DNA of 64,000 bases from Amaricoccus sp047275745 (GCF_047275745.1 NZ_JBKQWU010000018.1:16831-80830); one strand, 5' to 3'. Numbered from the stretch's first letter, positions 1 through 9,334 are shown. Numbers and translations: made by a program. The notes: generated by a model not told the origin, from the letters alone.

Positions 1-934
1 CCATCAGCGCGTAGCCCATGTGGCCGATCGAGGAATAGGCCATGAGCCGCTTGATGTTGGTCTGGCCGATCGCCGCGACCGCGCCGAGCGCCATGGAGGC
101 GACGGAGAGGAAGGCGAGGATCTGCTGCCATTCCGGCACCGCGCCGCCGAAGGCGGAGAAGAGCACGCGCGCGAACATCGCCGCCGCCGCGACCTTCGGC
201 GCGGTCGAGAAGAAGGCGGTGACCGGCGTCGGCGAGCCTTCGTAGACATCCGGCGTCCACATGTGGAACGGCGCCGCCGAAACCTTGAAGGCCATGCCCG
301 CCGAGAGGAACACCAGGCCGAAGATCAGGCCGAGCGAGAGCGGCCCGTCCTGCCCGACGATCTGCGCGATCCCGTCGAAACTCGTCGTGCCGCCATAGCC
401 ATAGACCAGGCTCGCGCCGTAGAGCAGCAGCCCGGACGAGAGCGAGCCGAGCACGAAGTATTTCAGCCCCGCCTCGGTCGAGCGCACGCTGTCGCGGCGG
501 AAGGCGGCGACGACATAGAGCGCGAGACTCTGCAGTTCGAGGCCGAGGTAGAGCACGATCAGATCGTTCGCCGAGACCATGACCATCATGCCGACCGTGG
601 CGAGCAGGATCAGGACCGGGAACTCGAATTTCAGCATGTCGGTCCGCGCGAGATAGTCGACGCTCATGGCGAGCGTCGCGGCGGCGCCGAACAGGATCAT
701 CACCTTCGAGAACCGGGCGAAGCCGTCGTTGATGAACGAACCGCCGAAGGCCGTCGTCGTCTCCGAGGGCTGAAAGCCGACCCAGAGGCCGAGCAGCACG
801 AGCAGGACCACCGCGGCCCAGTGCGCCCCCCGGCTGACATCCGTACGCGCATAGGCGCCCCACATCAGGCCCGCCATGGCAAGCACCGCCAGGATGAGCT
901 CGGGGGCGACTACGCTAAGGTCCTGGTTCAACAT
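1..934 (-). CDS. nuoN: NADH-quinone oxidoreductase subunit N (partial, C-terminus off the window)
   Basis: Proton-pumping, antiporter-like membrane subunit of complex I, last gene of the nuo operon. About 311 codons are present and the frame runs off the left edge, so roughly the last third of a usual 480-residue NuoN is missing. The start ATG (codon at 934-932) has a GAGGGA-type ribosome site just upstream. The translation begins MLNQDLSVVAPELILAVLAM and shows successive hydrophobic helices plus a PFHMWTPDVYEGSPTPVTAF stretch typical of NuoN/NuoM/NuoL. It lies 66 bp downstream of nuoM and is certainly co-transcribed with it. Confidence 0.95.
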   Translation of the reverse strand, partial: MLNQDLSVVAPELILAVLAMAGLMWGAYARTDVSRGAHWAAVVLLVLLGLWVGFQPSETTTAFGGSFINDGFARFSKVMILFGAAATLAMSVDYLARTDMLKFEFPVLILLATVGMMVMVSANDLIVLYLGLELQSLALYVVAAFRRDSVRSTEAGLKYFVLGSLSSGLLLYGASLVYGYGGTTSFDGIAQIVGQDGPLSLGLIFGLVFLSAGMAFKVSAAPFHMWTPDVYEGSPTPVTAFFSTAPKVAAAAMFARVLFSAFGGAVPEWQQILAFLSVASMALGAVAAIGQTNIKRLMAYSSIGHMGYALM

Positions 935-1000
935 CTGGGTCCCTCGAAGGTATGCGGGCGTAGGTCAGTACGGCGGTCGGTTCCGCGGTCAACGCCGCGG

Positions 1001-2536
1001 TCAGTTCTGGGCGAGGCTGGGCTGGCTCGCCGCCAGCGCCGCCTCGGTATGCGCCACGAGCGCGTCGACCGAGGGGCCGATCACGTCGAGCACGAGCGCG
1101 GGATAGACGCCAAGCGCGATGGTCGCGACGACCAGCGGCACGAAGAGCAGCTTCTCGCGCGAGCTCATGTCCTTGATCGTCTTCAGGCTCTCCTTGATCA
1201 GATCGCCGAACACCACCCGGCGGTAGAGCCAGAGCGCATAGGCGGCCGACAGGATCACACCGAAGGCGGCGAAGAAGGCGACCCAGCTGTTCACCCGGAA
1301 TACGCCGGCCATGGTCAGGAACTCGCCGACAAAACCGCTCGTCCCCGGAAGGCCGACATTGCCCATCGTGAAGAGCATGAAGAGCAGCGCGAAGACCGGC
1401 ATGCGGATCACGAGCCCGCCATAGGCCGCGATCTCGCGGGTGTGCATCCGGTCATAGATCACGCCGACGAGAAGGAAGAGCGCGCCCGAGATGAAGCCGT
1501 GCGAGAGCATCTGGAAGATCGCGCCGTCGAGCCCCTGACGATTCAGCGCGAAGATCCCCATGGTCACGAAGCCCATATGCGCGACCGAGGAATACGCGAT
1601 CAGCTTCTTCATGTCCTCCTGCATCAGCGCGACCAGGCTCGTGTAGACGATCGCGATGACCGAGAGTGTGAAGACGAAGTTCTGCATGATGTCGGAGGCG
1701 ACCGGGAACATCGGCAGGCTGAAGCGCAGGAAACCGTAGCCGCCCATCTTCAGGAGGATCGCCGCCAGCACGACGGAGCCCGCCGTGGGCGCCTGCACAT
1801 GCGCGTCCGGAAGCCAGGTATGAACGGGCCACATCGGCATCTTGACCGCGAAGGAGGCGAAGAAGGCCAGCCACATCAGCGTCTGCGCCCCGCCGATCAC
1901 GGTGAAGCCCAGGACCCGCATCGGCTCCGCGCTGAAGGAATGCGTGAGCAGCGTCGGGATGTCGGTCGTCCCCGCCTGGGCGTACATCGCGATCATGGCG
2001 ACCAGCATCAGCACCGAGCCGAGCAGCGTGTAGAGGAAGAACTTGAACGCCGCGTAGATCCGGTCCTTGCCGCCCCAGATGCCGATGATGAGGAACATCG
2101 GAATGAGGCCGGCCTCGAAAAAGACATAGAAGAGCACGAGATCGAGAGCGCAGAAGACGCCGATCATCAGCGTCTCGAGCACGAGGAAGGCGATCATGTA
2201 TTCCTTGATCCGGTCCTTCACCGCCCAGCAGGACAGGATGACGATCGGCATCAGCACGGTCGTGAGCAGCACGAACAGGACCGAGATCCCGTCCACGCCC
2301 ATCTTGTAGGTGAGCCCGCCGAGCCAGGTGCGTTCCTCGACGAACTGGAAGCCGGTATCCGCCGGATCGAAACCGAAGAGGATGAAGAGCGAGAGCAGGA
2401 AGGTCGCGGTCGTGGTGAAGAGCGCGAGCAGCTTCGCATTCTTGCGCGCGGCGGCGTCGTCGCCCTTCAGGAAGATGAGCAGGACGACCGCGCCGATCAG
2501 CGGCAGGAAGGTGACGAGGGAGAGGAGGCTGTTCAT
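1001..2536 (-). CDS. nuoM: NADH-quinone oxidoreductase subunit M
   Basis: Antiporter-like proton-pumping subunit in the complex I membrane arm, 511 residues, the usual length. Translation starts MNSLLSLVTFLPLIGAVVLL and is almost entirely transmembrane. The family motif PVHTWLPDAHVQAPTAGSVV is present about mid-protein, followed by the KLIAYSSVAHMGF helix carrying a conserved lysine. The start is one base after the nuoL stop, so the two genes are tightly coupled. Confidence 0.97.
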   Translation of the reverse strand: MNSLLSLVTFLPLIGAVVLLIFLKGDDAAARKNAKLLALFTTTATFLLSLFILFGFDPADTGFQFVEERTWLGGLTYKMGVDGISVLFVLLTTVLMPIVILSCWAVKDRIKEYMIAFLVLETLMIGVFCALDLVLFYVFFEAGLIPMFLIIGIWGGKDRIYAAFKFFLYTLLGSVLMLVAMIAMYAQAGTTDIPTLLTHSFSAEPMRVLGFTVIGGAQTLMWLAFFASFAVKMPMWPVHTWLPDAHVQAPTAGSVVLAAILLKMGGYGFLRFSLPMFPVASDIMQNFVFTLSVIAIVYTSLVALMQEDMKKLIAYSSVAHMGFVTMGIFALNRQGLDGAIFQMLSHGFISGALFLLVGVIYDRMHTREIAAYGGLVIRMPVFALLFMLFTMGNVGLPGTSGFVGEFLTMAGVFRVNSWVAFFAAFGVILSAAYALWLYRRVVFGDLIKESLKTIKDMSSREKLLFVPLVVATIALGVYPALVLDVIGPSVDALVAHTEAALAASQPSLAQN

Positions 2537-2537
2537 C

Positions 2538-4763
2538 TTAACCCACGCTCGTGATGCTGATCCAGGCGAGGAGCGCGACGAGGCCGATCACCATGGCGAA
2601 AGCGTAGTGGAAGAGGTAGCCGGACTGCGCCCGGCCGGCGAGCCGCGTCATGAAGGGCACGAAGCCCATCGCGACGCCGTTGATGGTGCCGTCGATCGTG
2701 TCGCCGTCGCCCTTCTTCCAGAGGAAGCGCCCGAGCCACATCGCGGGGCGCACGAAGAGGAAGTCGTAGATCTCGTCGAAATACCACTTGTTGAGCAGGA
2801 AGTTGTAGAGCGGCCGCTGCTGCTCGGCGAGGCGCTTCGGCAGCGAGGGGTTCACGATGTAGAAGAGATAGGCGACACCGAGCCCGATCAGCATCGCGAT
2901 GAACGGCGACATCTTCACCAGCGCGGGCGAATGGTGCGCGTCGTCCATCACGGTATTGTCGGGCGCCATGTAGATCGCGCCGATCGGACCCGCGTGATCC
3001 GCCGCCCCGCCTTCGGGGGCGTGGCCTTCCTCGGTCGCGGGCGCGTGCGCCTCGGCGCTCTCGCTCGCCACGGGGGCCGTTCCTTCCGCCGGAGCATGCG
3101 CCTCGGCGTTTTCGCTGGCGGCCGGGGCCGCCGCCTCGGGCGCCTGCGCTTCCGCGCTCTCGCTCGGCGCCGGGGCGGCGTGGTCGCCCTCGGCCGCGGC
3201 CTCGCCTCCCGCCTCGGCGGCCGCGTGGCTCGGTATCCCGAAGAAGCTCAGCACGCGCTCATGATCGCCGAAGAAGGGCTTGTACCAGACCATGCCGGCG
3301 AAGATCGCCCCGACGGCCAGTACCATCAGCGGAACCGTCATCGTCCGCGGGCTCTCATGCGCGTGGTCATGCGCGTGATGGTCGCCCCTCGGTTCCCCGA
3401 AGAAGGTCATGAATATGAGCCGCCAGGAGTAGAACGAGGTGAACATCGCCGCGATGACCAGGAGCCAGAAGGCATAGGCCGAGGCCCCTGTACCACCCGC
3501 CCAGGCGCTCTCGATGATCGCGTCCTTGGAGAGGAAACCGGCGAAGCCGATCGCGGTCAGCGGGATGCCGACGCCGGTGATCGCGAGCGTGCCGATCATC
3601 ATCGCCCAGAAGGTGATCGGCACCTTCTTCCTGAGGCCGCCGTAGTTCCGCATGTCCTGCTCGTGATGCATCGCGTGGATGACCGAGCCGGCGCCGAGGA
3701 AGAGCATGGCCTTGAAGAAGGCATGGGTGAAGAGGTGGAACATCGCGGCGGAATAGACGCCGACGCCCGCGGCCACGAACATGTAGCCGAGCTGCGAACA
3801 GGTCGAATAGGCGATCACGCGCTTGATGTCGTTCTGCACCAGACCCACGGTCGCGGCGAAGAAGGCCGTCGAGGCGCCGACATAGACGATGAACGTCTTG
3901 GCCTGCGGCGCGTATTCGATGAGCGGCGACATGCGGCAGACGAGGAAGACACCCGCCGTCACCATGGTCGCGGCGTGGATGAGCGCGGAGACCGGCGTCG
4001 GGCCTTCCATCGCATCCGGCAGCCAGGTGTGCAGGAAAAGCTGCGCGGATTTGCCCATCGCGCCGATGAAGAGCATCACCGCGATCACTTCCGACGCCGT
4101 CCAGTCGCGCCAGAGGAAATGCAGGCTCGACTGCGCCAGGCTCGGCGCGGCGGCGAAGATGTCGTCGAAGGCGATCGAGTCGACCGCGACATAGGTGAGG
4201 AAGATCCCCATCAGGAAGCCGAAGTCGCCGACGCGGTTGACGACGAAGGCCTTGATCGCGGCGGCGTTCGCGCTCGACTTGCGGTAGTAGAAGCCGATCA
4301 GGAGGTAGGAAGCGACGCCGACGCCCTCCCAGCCGAAGAAGAGCTGGAGCAGGTTGTCCGCCGTCACGAGCATGAGCATCGCGAAGGTGAAGAACGACAG
4401 ATAGGCGAAGAACCGGGGCTTGTAGCTCTCGCCCTCCTTCCAGTTCTCGTCATGCGCCATGTAGCCGAGGCTGTAGAGATGGACGAGCGAGGACACCGTC
4501 GTCACCACGATCAGCATGATCGCCGTCAGCCGGTCGAGCCGGATGCCCCAGTCGCCCGCGAGCGTGCCGGATTCGATCCAGCGGAAGATCGGCACGTGCC
4601 GGGTCTCGCCGTCGAAGGTCAGGAAGACGATCCAGGCGAAGAAGGCGGCGACGAAGAGCAGGCCGGTCGAGATATAGGTCGCGTTCTTCTCGCCGAACCA
4701 CTTGTGGCCGAAACCACAGAGCAAGGCACCGAGCAGCGGCGCGAAGAGGGTGATCGTGGTCAT
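2538..4763 (-). CDS. nuoL: NADH-quinone oxidoreductase subunit L
   Basis: Distal proton-pumping subunit of complex I, 741 residues, longer than the usual 610-700. The core is typical, including FLHTWLPDAMEGPTPVSALI and KRVIAYSTCSQLGYM. Between about residues 512 and 587 there is an Ala/Glu/Pro/His-rich, low-complexity insertion made of imperfect copies of an (S/N)AEAxAP unit, which accounts for most of the extra length. The C-terminal region (YFDEIYDFLFVRPAMWLGRF) resumes normally, so the frame is intact. The gene lies 4 bp after the nuoK stop. Confidence 0.97.
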   Translation of the reverse strand: MTTITLFAPLLGALLCGFGHKWFGEKNATYISTGLLFVAAFFAWIVFLTFDGETRHVPIFRWIESGTLAGDWGIRLDRLTAIMLIVVTTVSSLVHLYSLGYMAHDENWKEGESYKPRFFAYLSFFTFAMLMLVTADNLLQLFFGWEGVGVASYLLIGFYYRKSSANAAAIKAFVVNRVGDFGFLMGIFLTYVAVDSIAFDDIFAAAPSLAQSSLHFLWRDWTASEVIAVMLFIGAMGKSAQLFLHTWLPDAMEGPTPVSALIHAATMVTAGVFLVCRMSPLIEYAPQAKTFIVYVGASTAFFAATVGLVQNDIKRVIAYSTCSQLGYMFVAAGVGVYSAAMFHLFTHAFFKAMLFLGAGSVIHAMHHEQDMRNYGGLRKKVPITFWAMMIGTLAITGVGIPLTAIGFAGFLSKDAIIESAWAGGTGASAYAFWLLVIAAMFTSFYSWRLIFMTFFGEPRGDHHAHDHAHESPRTMTVPLMVLAVGAIFAGMVWYKPFFGDHERVLSFFGIPSHAAAEAGGEAAAEGDHAAPAPSESAEAQAPEAAAPAASENAEAHAPAEGTAPVASESAEAHAPATEEGHAPEGGAADHAGPIGAIYMAPDNTVMDDAHHSPALVKMSPFIAMLIGLGVAYLFYIVNPSLPKRLAEQQRPLYNFLLNKWYFDEIYDFLFVRPAMWLGRFLWKKGDGDTIDGTINGVAMGFVPFMTRLAGRAQSGYLFHYAFAMVIGLVALLAWISITSVG
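3003..3228 (-). repeat. Imperfect repeats encoding a low-complexity insertion in NuoL
   Basis: This part of nuoL encodes three degenerate copies of an approximately 20-residue unit containing SAEAQAPE, NAEAHAPA and SAEAHAPA, embedded in an Ala/Glu/Gly-rich loop. The DNA shows matching imperfect repeats of cctcggcgctctcgctcgcc type. The insertion lies between predicted membrane helices and should form a flexible, acidic, solvent-exposed loop. Confidence 0.7.
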
Positions 4764-4767
4764 GCTC

Positions 4768-5073
4768 TCAGCCCTTCATCACGTTGACGTCGTCCACGGC
4801 GATCGTGCCGCGGTTGCGGAAGAAGCAGACCAGGATCGCGAGCCCGATCGCGGCCTCCGCCGCCGCGACCGTGAGCACGAAGAGCGTGAAGACCTGTCCC
4901 ACGAGATCGCCGAGATGCGCCGAGAAGGAGACGAGATTGATGTTGACCGCGAGCAGGATGAGCTCGATCGACATCAGGATCACGATGACGTTCTTCCGGT
5001 TCAGGAAGATGCCGAAGATTCCCGTCACGAACAGCACCGCCGCGACCGTCAGATAATGTCCGAGACCGATCAT
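4768..5073 (-). CDS. nuoK: NADH-quinone oxidoreductase subunit K
   Basis: Small three-helix membrane subunit of complex I, 101 residues, exactly the family length. The sequence contains NRKNVIVILMSIELILLAVN with the conserved membrane glutamate, and a second conserved glutamate in the AAAEAAIGLAI helix. These acidic residues belong to the proton path of the membrane arm. It follows the 26-residue peptide ORF by 4 bp and precedes nuoL by 4 bp. Confidence 0.97.
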   Translation of the reverse strand: MIGLGHYLTVAAVLFVTGIFGIFLNRKNVIVILMSIELILLAVNINLVSFSAHLGDLVGQVFTLFVLTVAAAEAAIGLAILVCFFRNRGTIAVDDVNVMKG

Positions 5074-5077
5074 CGTC

Positions 5078-5158
5078 TCACCCCCTGAGCCAACCGTTCG
5101 CGACGAGAACCGCCGCCGCTATTCCGACCGTCACCGCGATCCATGACCCGGCGTTCAT
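5078..5158 (-). CDS. 26-residue predicted membrane peptide between nuoJ and nuoK
   Basis: A short ORF encoding MNAGSWIAVTVGIAAAVLVA followed by NGWLRG. It starts within the nuoJ stop (ATGA, 5158-5155) and ends 4 bp before nuoK, so it fits the very tight spacing of the operon. The peptide is one hydrophobic helix of about 18 residues with a basic C-terminal end, as expected of a single-span micropeptide. No function is recognised. It could be a complex I assembly or accessory peptide, or a coupling ORF that carries ribosomes from nuoJ to nuoK. Composition and position support translation; nothing here proves it. Confidence 0.55.
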   Translation of the reverse strand: MNAGSWIAVTVGIAAAVLVANGWLRG

Positions 5159-5769
5159 GCCCCCTGCCCCGGCTTGATATCCAGGAGTTCGACCGCCGCC
5201 TTCGGATCGCGATACATCTGCTCGACGACGCTCTGGCGCTTCACATAGACCCGCTTGCGCAGGGTGAGGACGATGGCGCCCACCATCGCGACGAGGAGCA
5301 CGAGGCCCGCGAGCTGGAACAGGAGAACGTAGCGCGTGTAGAGCAGATCGCCGAGCGCGGCGGTGTTGTGCACCTGATCGGGCGGCGGCGTCACCGCCTG
5401 GCGCAGGCTCAGCGCCTCGTCCGAAAGCTCCCAGGCCCCGAAGGCGAAACCGAGCTGCACGAGCAGCACGAGCCCGATCAGGAGCCCGATCGGCAGGTAG
5501 CGCGCCACCCCGGCGCGGAGCGCGGCGAAATCGACGTCGAGCATCATCACGACGAAGAGGAACAGCACCGCGACCGCGCCGACATAGACGATCAGCATCA
5601 GCATCGCGACGAATTCCGCGCCGAGCAGCACGAAGAGCCCGGCGGCCGAGAAGAAGGCGAGGATCAGCCACAGCACCGAATGCACCGGGTTGCGCGCCGA
5701 GATGACCAGCACGCCCGAGACGACCGCGACGATGGCGAAGAGGTAGAAGGCGAAGACCGCGAAACCCAT
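5155..5769 (-). CDS. nuoJ: NADH-quinone oxidoreductase subunit J
   Basis: Membrane subunit of complex I, 204 residues. The frame extends further upstream, but the ATG at 5769 has a GAGGAG ribosome site and gives the family N-terminus (MGFAVFAFYLFAIVAVVSGV). The NPVHSVLWLILAFF and EFVAMLMLIVYVGAVAVLFLF segments are diagnostic; the latter is the helix with the pi-bulge seen in complex I structures. The C-terminal tail is soluble. The stop overlaps the start of the 26-aa peptide ORF. Confidence 0.96.
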   Translation of the reverse strand: MGFAVFAFYLFAIVAVVSGVLVISARNPVHSVLWLILAFFSAAGLFVLLGAEFVAMLMLIVYVGAVAVLFLFVVMMLDVDFAALRAGVARYLPIGLLIGLVLLVQLGFAFGAWELSDEALSLRQAVTPPPDQVHNTAALGDLLYTRYVLLFQLAGLVLLVAMVGAIVLTLRKRVYVKRQSVVEQMYRDPKAAVELLDIKPGQGA

Positions 5770-5779
5770 GCTCAGCTCC

Positions 5780-6271
5780 TCACCGGTAAGGTGCGTCGAG
5801 TTCGAGATTGCGCGCGATCTCCGGCTCCCAGCGGTCGCCATTCGAAAGGAGCTTTTCCTTGTTGTAGAACAGCTCCTCGCGCGTCTCGGTCGAGAACTCG
5901 AAATTCGGACCCTCGACGATGGCATCGACCGGGCAGGCTTCCTGGCAGAAGCCGCAGTAGATACACTTCGTCATGTCGATGTCGTAGCGCGTCGTGCGGC
6001 GCGAGCCGTCGTCGCGCGGCTCGGCGTCGATGGTGATCGCCTGCGCCGGGCAGATCGCCTCGCAGAGCTTGCAGGCGATGCACCGCTCCTCGCCGTTGGC
6101 GTAGCGGCGAAGCGCGTGCTCGCCCCGGAAGCGCGGGCTGAGCGGCCCCTTCTCATGCGGATAGTTGAGCGTCGCCTTCGGCTTGAAGAAGTACTTCATG
6201 CCCAGTCGGAAACCCTCGAAGAAGTCACCGAGAAGGAAGTAGCGCGCGGCGCGATCGAACGGGATTCCCAT
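5780..6271 (-). CDS. nuoI: NADH-quinone oxidoreductase subunit I, two [4Fe-4S] clusters
   Basis: Peripheral-arm iron-sulfur subunit (TYKY homologue), 163 residues, carrying clusters N6a and N6b that pass electrons towards NuoB. Two ferredoxin motifs are visible: Cys64-x2-Cys67-x2-Cys70-x3-Cys74 and Cys103-x2-Cys106-x2-Cys109-x3-Cys113. The N-terminal amphipathic region (YFLLGDFFEGFRLGMKYFFK) anchors it at the membrane interface. It follows nuoH by three bases. Confidence 0.98.
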   Translation of the reverse strand: MGIPFDRAARYFLLGDFFEGFRLGMKYFFKPKATLNYPHEKGPLSPRFRGEHALRRYANGEERCIACKLCEAICPAQAITIDAEPRDDGSRRTTRYDIDMTKCIYCGFCQEACPVDAIVEGPNFEFSTETREELFYNKEKLLSNGDRWEPEIARNLELDAPYR

Positions 6272-6274
6272 CGT

Positions 6275-7312
6275 TCAGCCCCCAATCATCCAGCGCTGGT
6301 AGGCGCCCCAGAACCATCCGTAATGCGCGAAGAGTCCGACCAGCACGACCCAGCCGAGGCTGAGGGGCAGGAAGACCTTCCAGCCGATCCGCATCAGCTG
6401 GTCGTAGCGGTAGCGGGGCACGATCGCCTTCACCATCGCGAACATGAAGAAGAAGAACAGCATCTTCAGGAACAGCCACAGCGCCCCGTCCGGCAGGAAC
6501 GGCACCGGCGACAGCCATCCGCCGAAGAACAGGATCGAGATGAGCGCGCACATGAAGAAGACGCTCATCAGCTCGCCGATCATGAAGAGCAGGAACGGCG
6601 TCGAGGAATACTCGACCTGATAGCCCGCGACGAGCTCCGATTCAGCTTCCGGCAGGTCGAAGGGCGGACGGTTCGTCTCCGCGAGCGAGGAGATGAAGAA
6701 CAGCGCCACCATCGGCAGATGCGGCAGCCAGTACCAGCTCAGGAGCCCGAAGTTGCCGTCCTGCGCCATCACGATGCGGCTGAGGTTGAGAGAGCCCGTC
6801 GAGATCAGCACGCCGATGATGATGAGGCCGAGCGAGACCTCATAGGAGATCATCTGCGCCGCCGACCTGAGTGCGCCCATGAAGGGATATTTCGAGTTCG
6901 AGGCCCAGCCGCCGATGATAATGGCATAGACGTGCAGCGATGAGATCGCGAAGATGAACAGGATGCCGACATTCATGTCGGAGATCACCCAGCCCGGCGC
7001 CCAGGGGATCACCGCCCAGACGATCACCGGCAGCACGAAGCTCACCATCGGCGCGAGGAAGAACAGGATCTTGTCGGCGCCGGCCGGAACCACCACTTCC
7101 TTGACGATGTACTTCAGGAAGTCGGCGAAGCTCTGGAGCAGCCCCCAGGGTCCGACGACGTTCGGCCCCCGGCGGATCTGCACCGCGGCCCAGATCTTGC
7201 GGTCGGCGTACATGAGGAACGCAAGACAGACGAGGATGAACACCGTCACCAGAAGGCACTGCCCGAGGATCAGGAGAAACAGGCCGAAGCCGCTCGAGAA
7301 AAAGCCTTCCAT
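6275..7312 (-). CDS. nuoH: NADH-quinone oxidoreductase subunit H
   Basis: Complex I membrane subunit that forms the quinone-binding chamber with NuoB and NuoD, 345 residues. Characteristic segments include YADRKIWAAVQIRRGPNVVG near the N-terminus and the conserved acidic loop SSLAETNRPPFDLPEAESEL. The usual number of hydrophobic segments is present. The start ATG at 7312 is 3 bp after the nuoG stop. Confidence 0.98.
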   Translation of the reverse strand: MEGFFSSGFGLFLLILGQCLLVTVFILVCLAFLMYADRKIWAAVQIRRGPNVVGPWGLLQSFADFLKYIVKEVVVPAGADKILFFLAPMVSFVLPVIVWAVIPWAPGWVISDMNVGILFIFAISSLHVYAIIIGGWASNSKYPFMGALRSAAQMISYEVSLGLIIIGVLISTGSLNLSRIVMAQDGNFGLLSWYWLPHLPMVALFFISSLAETNRPPFDLPEAESELVAGYQVEYSSTPFLLFMIGELMSVFFMCALISILFFGGWLSPVPFLPDGALWLFLKMLFFFFMFAMVKAIVPRYRYDQLMRIGWKVFLPLSLGWVVLVGLFAHYGWFWGAYQRWMIGG

Positions 7313-7315
7313 GCC

Positions 7316-9334
7316 CTACTCCGCCGCCAGGGGACGCGCCCCGTCGCTGGCCAGTTTGGCGAGCTCGGCCATGACCTGGCTCGCCCGCGCGATCGGATTG
7401 GTCAGATAGTGAACGCGCGTCTGACCCGCGAAATCGGTCCCGTCCATATCGCCCCTCGCGAGGGGCGTCCATGCGTTTTCCGGCACCTGATCGATGGCCG
7501 CGAGATGCGGCGCGGCCTCGAACATGCGCGCGCGGAGCTCTGGCAGCGAATTGAACGGCAGCGTCGCCTCGAGATGCGCGGAAAGCGCGCGGATGATCGC
7601 CCAGTTCTCCCGCGCCTCTCCCGGCGGGAAGCCGGCGCGGTTCGCCATCTGCGGCCGGCCCTCGGTATTGACGAAGATGCCGGGCTCCTCGGTATAGGCG
7701 GCTCCGGGCAGGATCACATCGGCCCGGTGCGCGCCCCGGTCGCCGTGGCTGCCCTGGTAGATCACGAAGGGACCGTCCGGGATCTCGATCTCGTCGGCGC
7801 CGAGGTTGTAGACCACCTCCGCGCCGTCGAGCGCCGCTTCGACGCCGCCCTCGGTCACGAAGCCGAGGTCGAGCGCGCCGACCCGCGCCGCCGCGTCATG
7901 CAGGACGAGGAACTTCGCCCCGGATTTCTCGGCGAGCGCCATGGCCGCCGCCAGAACCGCGGCTCCATCGGCCCGGTTCAGCACCGGCTGGCCGATGATG
8001 ACCACGCCCGGCCCGGCGCCTTCCTCGGGCGGGTTCGCGGCATCGACGAGCTTGGAGAGCTCGGCCGGACCGGCGCCGAGATAGGAATACGGGAAGCTGA
8101 GGTCCACCGCCTCGCCGATCATCGTGACCCGCGCGCCCCGGAGCCAGGCCTTGCGGATTCGCGCGTTCAGGACCGGCGCCTCGGCTCGCGGGTTGGCGCC
8201 GACGAGATGCACGAAGCTCGCGGTGTCGATATCCTCGATCCGCGCGGTGCCGACATAGGCGGAGCGGTTGTCGGCGGGAAGCGCGGCGCCGGAGGTCCGG
8301 CATTCGACCTTGCCGCCGAGTTCGCCGATCAGCGTCTTCAGGGCGAAGATCGCCTCGGTCGGCGCCAGATCGCCGGCGAGCGCCGCGACCTGCTTGCCCT
8401 TCATCGCGGTGGCGACGGCGGCGAAGGCCTCGGCCCAGGGCACGGGCGTGAGCCGCCCGTCCTTGCGCACGTAGGGCCGGTCGAGCCGCTGGCGGCGCAA
8501 GCCGTCCCAGATGAAGCGGGACCGGTCGGCGAGCCATTCCTCGTTCACGCCGTCATGGTTGCGCGGCATGATCCGCATCACCTCGCGGCCCTTCACATCG
8601 ACGCGGATGTTGGAGCCGAGCGCGTCCATCACATCGATCGACTCGGTCTTCTTCAGCTCCCACGGCCGGGCAGTGAAGGCATAGGGTTTGGAGGTCAGCG
8701 CGCCGACCGGGCAGAGGTCGATGACATTGCCCTGAAGCTCGGAGGTCAGCATCTGGCCGAGATAGTTGGTGATCTCGCTGTCCTCGCCGCGGCCGACCTG
8801 CCCCATCTCCGGAACGCCCGCCACCTCGGTGATGAACCGGACGCAGCGGGTGCAGGAGATGCAGCGCGTCATCGAGGTCTTGACCAGCGGCCCGAGGTTC
8901 AGGTCGAGCGCCGCGCGTTTCGGCTCGCGGTAGCGCGAGAAATCGACGCCATAGGCCATCGCCTGGTCCTGCAGGTCGCATTCCCCGCCCTGGTCGCAGA
9001 TCGGGCAGTCGAGCGGGTGGTTGATGAGCAGGAACTCCATCACCCCTTCGCGCGCCTTCTTCACCATCGGCGAGGTGGTCTTGATCACCGGCGGCTGGCC
9101 CTCGGGCCCCGGGCGCAGGTCCCTGACCTGCATCGCGCAGGAGGCGGCGGGTTTCGGCGGGCCGCCGACCACTTCGACGAGGCACATGCGGCAGTTGCCG
9201 GCGATCGAGAGCCGCTCGTGATAGCAGAACCGCGGGATCTCGACGCCGGCGAATTCGCAGGCCTGCAGAAGCGTCATGGCCGGCGGAACCTCCACCTCCA
9301 TGTCGTCGATGATGACTTTGCGCAGGTCGCTCAT
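7316..9334 (-). CDS. nuoG: NADH-quinone oxidoreductase subunit G
   Basis: Large peripheral subunit with several Fe-S clusters, 672 residues. A [2Fe-2S] set is visible at Cys37, Cys48, Cys51 and Cys66. The His-Cys3 [4Fe-4S] ligands are His106, Cys110, Cys113 and Cys119, and a second [4Fe-4S] set is Cys158, Cys161, Cys164 and Cys208. The C-terminal half is the degenerate molybdopterin-oxidoreductase-like domain. Its ATG overlaps the stop of the preceding 60-codon ORF (ATGA) and an AGGAGGAG site lies a few bases upstream. Confidence 0.98.
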   Translation of the reverse strand: MSDLRKVIIDDMEVEVPPAMTLLQACEFAGVEIPRFCYHERLSIAGNCRMCLVEVVGGPPKPAASCAMQVRDLRPGPEGQPPVIKTTSPMVKKAREGVMEFLLINHPLDCPICDQGGECDLQDQAMAYGVDFSRYREPKRAALDLNLGPLVKTSMTRCISCTRCVRFITEVAGVPEMGQVGRGEDSEITNYLGQMLTSELQGNVIDLCPVGALTSKPYAFTARPWELKKTESIDVMDALGSNIRVDVKGREVMRIMPRNHDGVNEEWLADRSRFIWDGLRRQRLDRPYVRKDGRLTPVPWAEAFAAVATAMKGKQVAALAGDLAPTEAIFALKTLIGELGGKVECRTSGAALPADNRSAYVGTARIEDIDTASFVHLVGANPRAEAPVLNARIRKAWLRGARVTMIGEAVDLSFPYSYLGAGPAELSKLVDAANPPEEGAGPGVVIIGQPVLNRADGAAVLAAAMALAEKSGAKFLVLHDAAARVGALDLGFVTEGGVEAALDGAEVVYNLGADEIEIPDGPFVIYQGSHGDRGAHRADVILPGAAYTEEPGIFVNTEGRPQMANRAGFPPGEARENWAIIRALSAHLEATLPFNSLPELRARMFEAAPHLAAIDQVPENAWTPLARGDMDGTDFAGQTRVHYLTNPIARASQVMAELAKLASDGARPLAAE

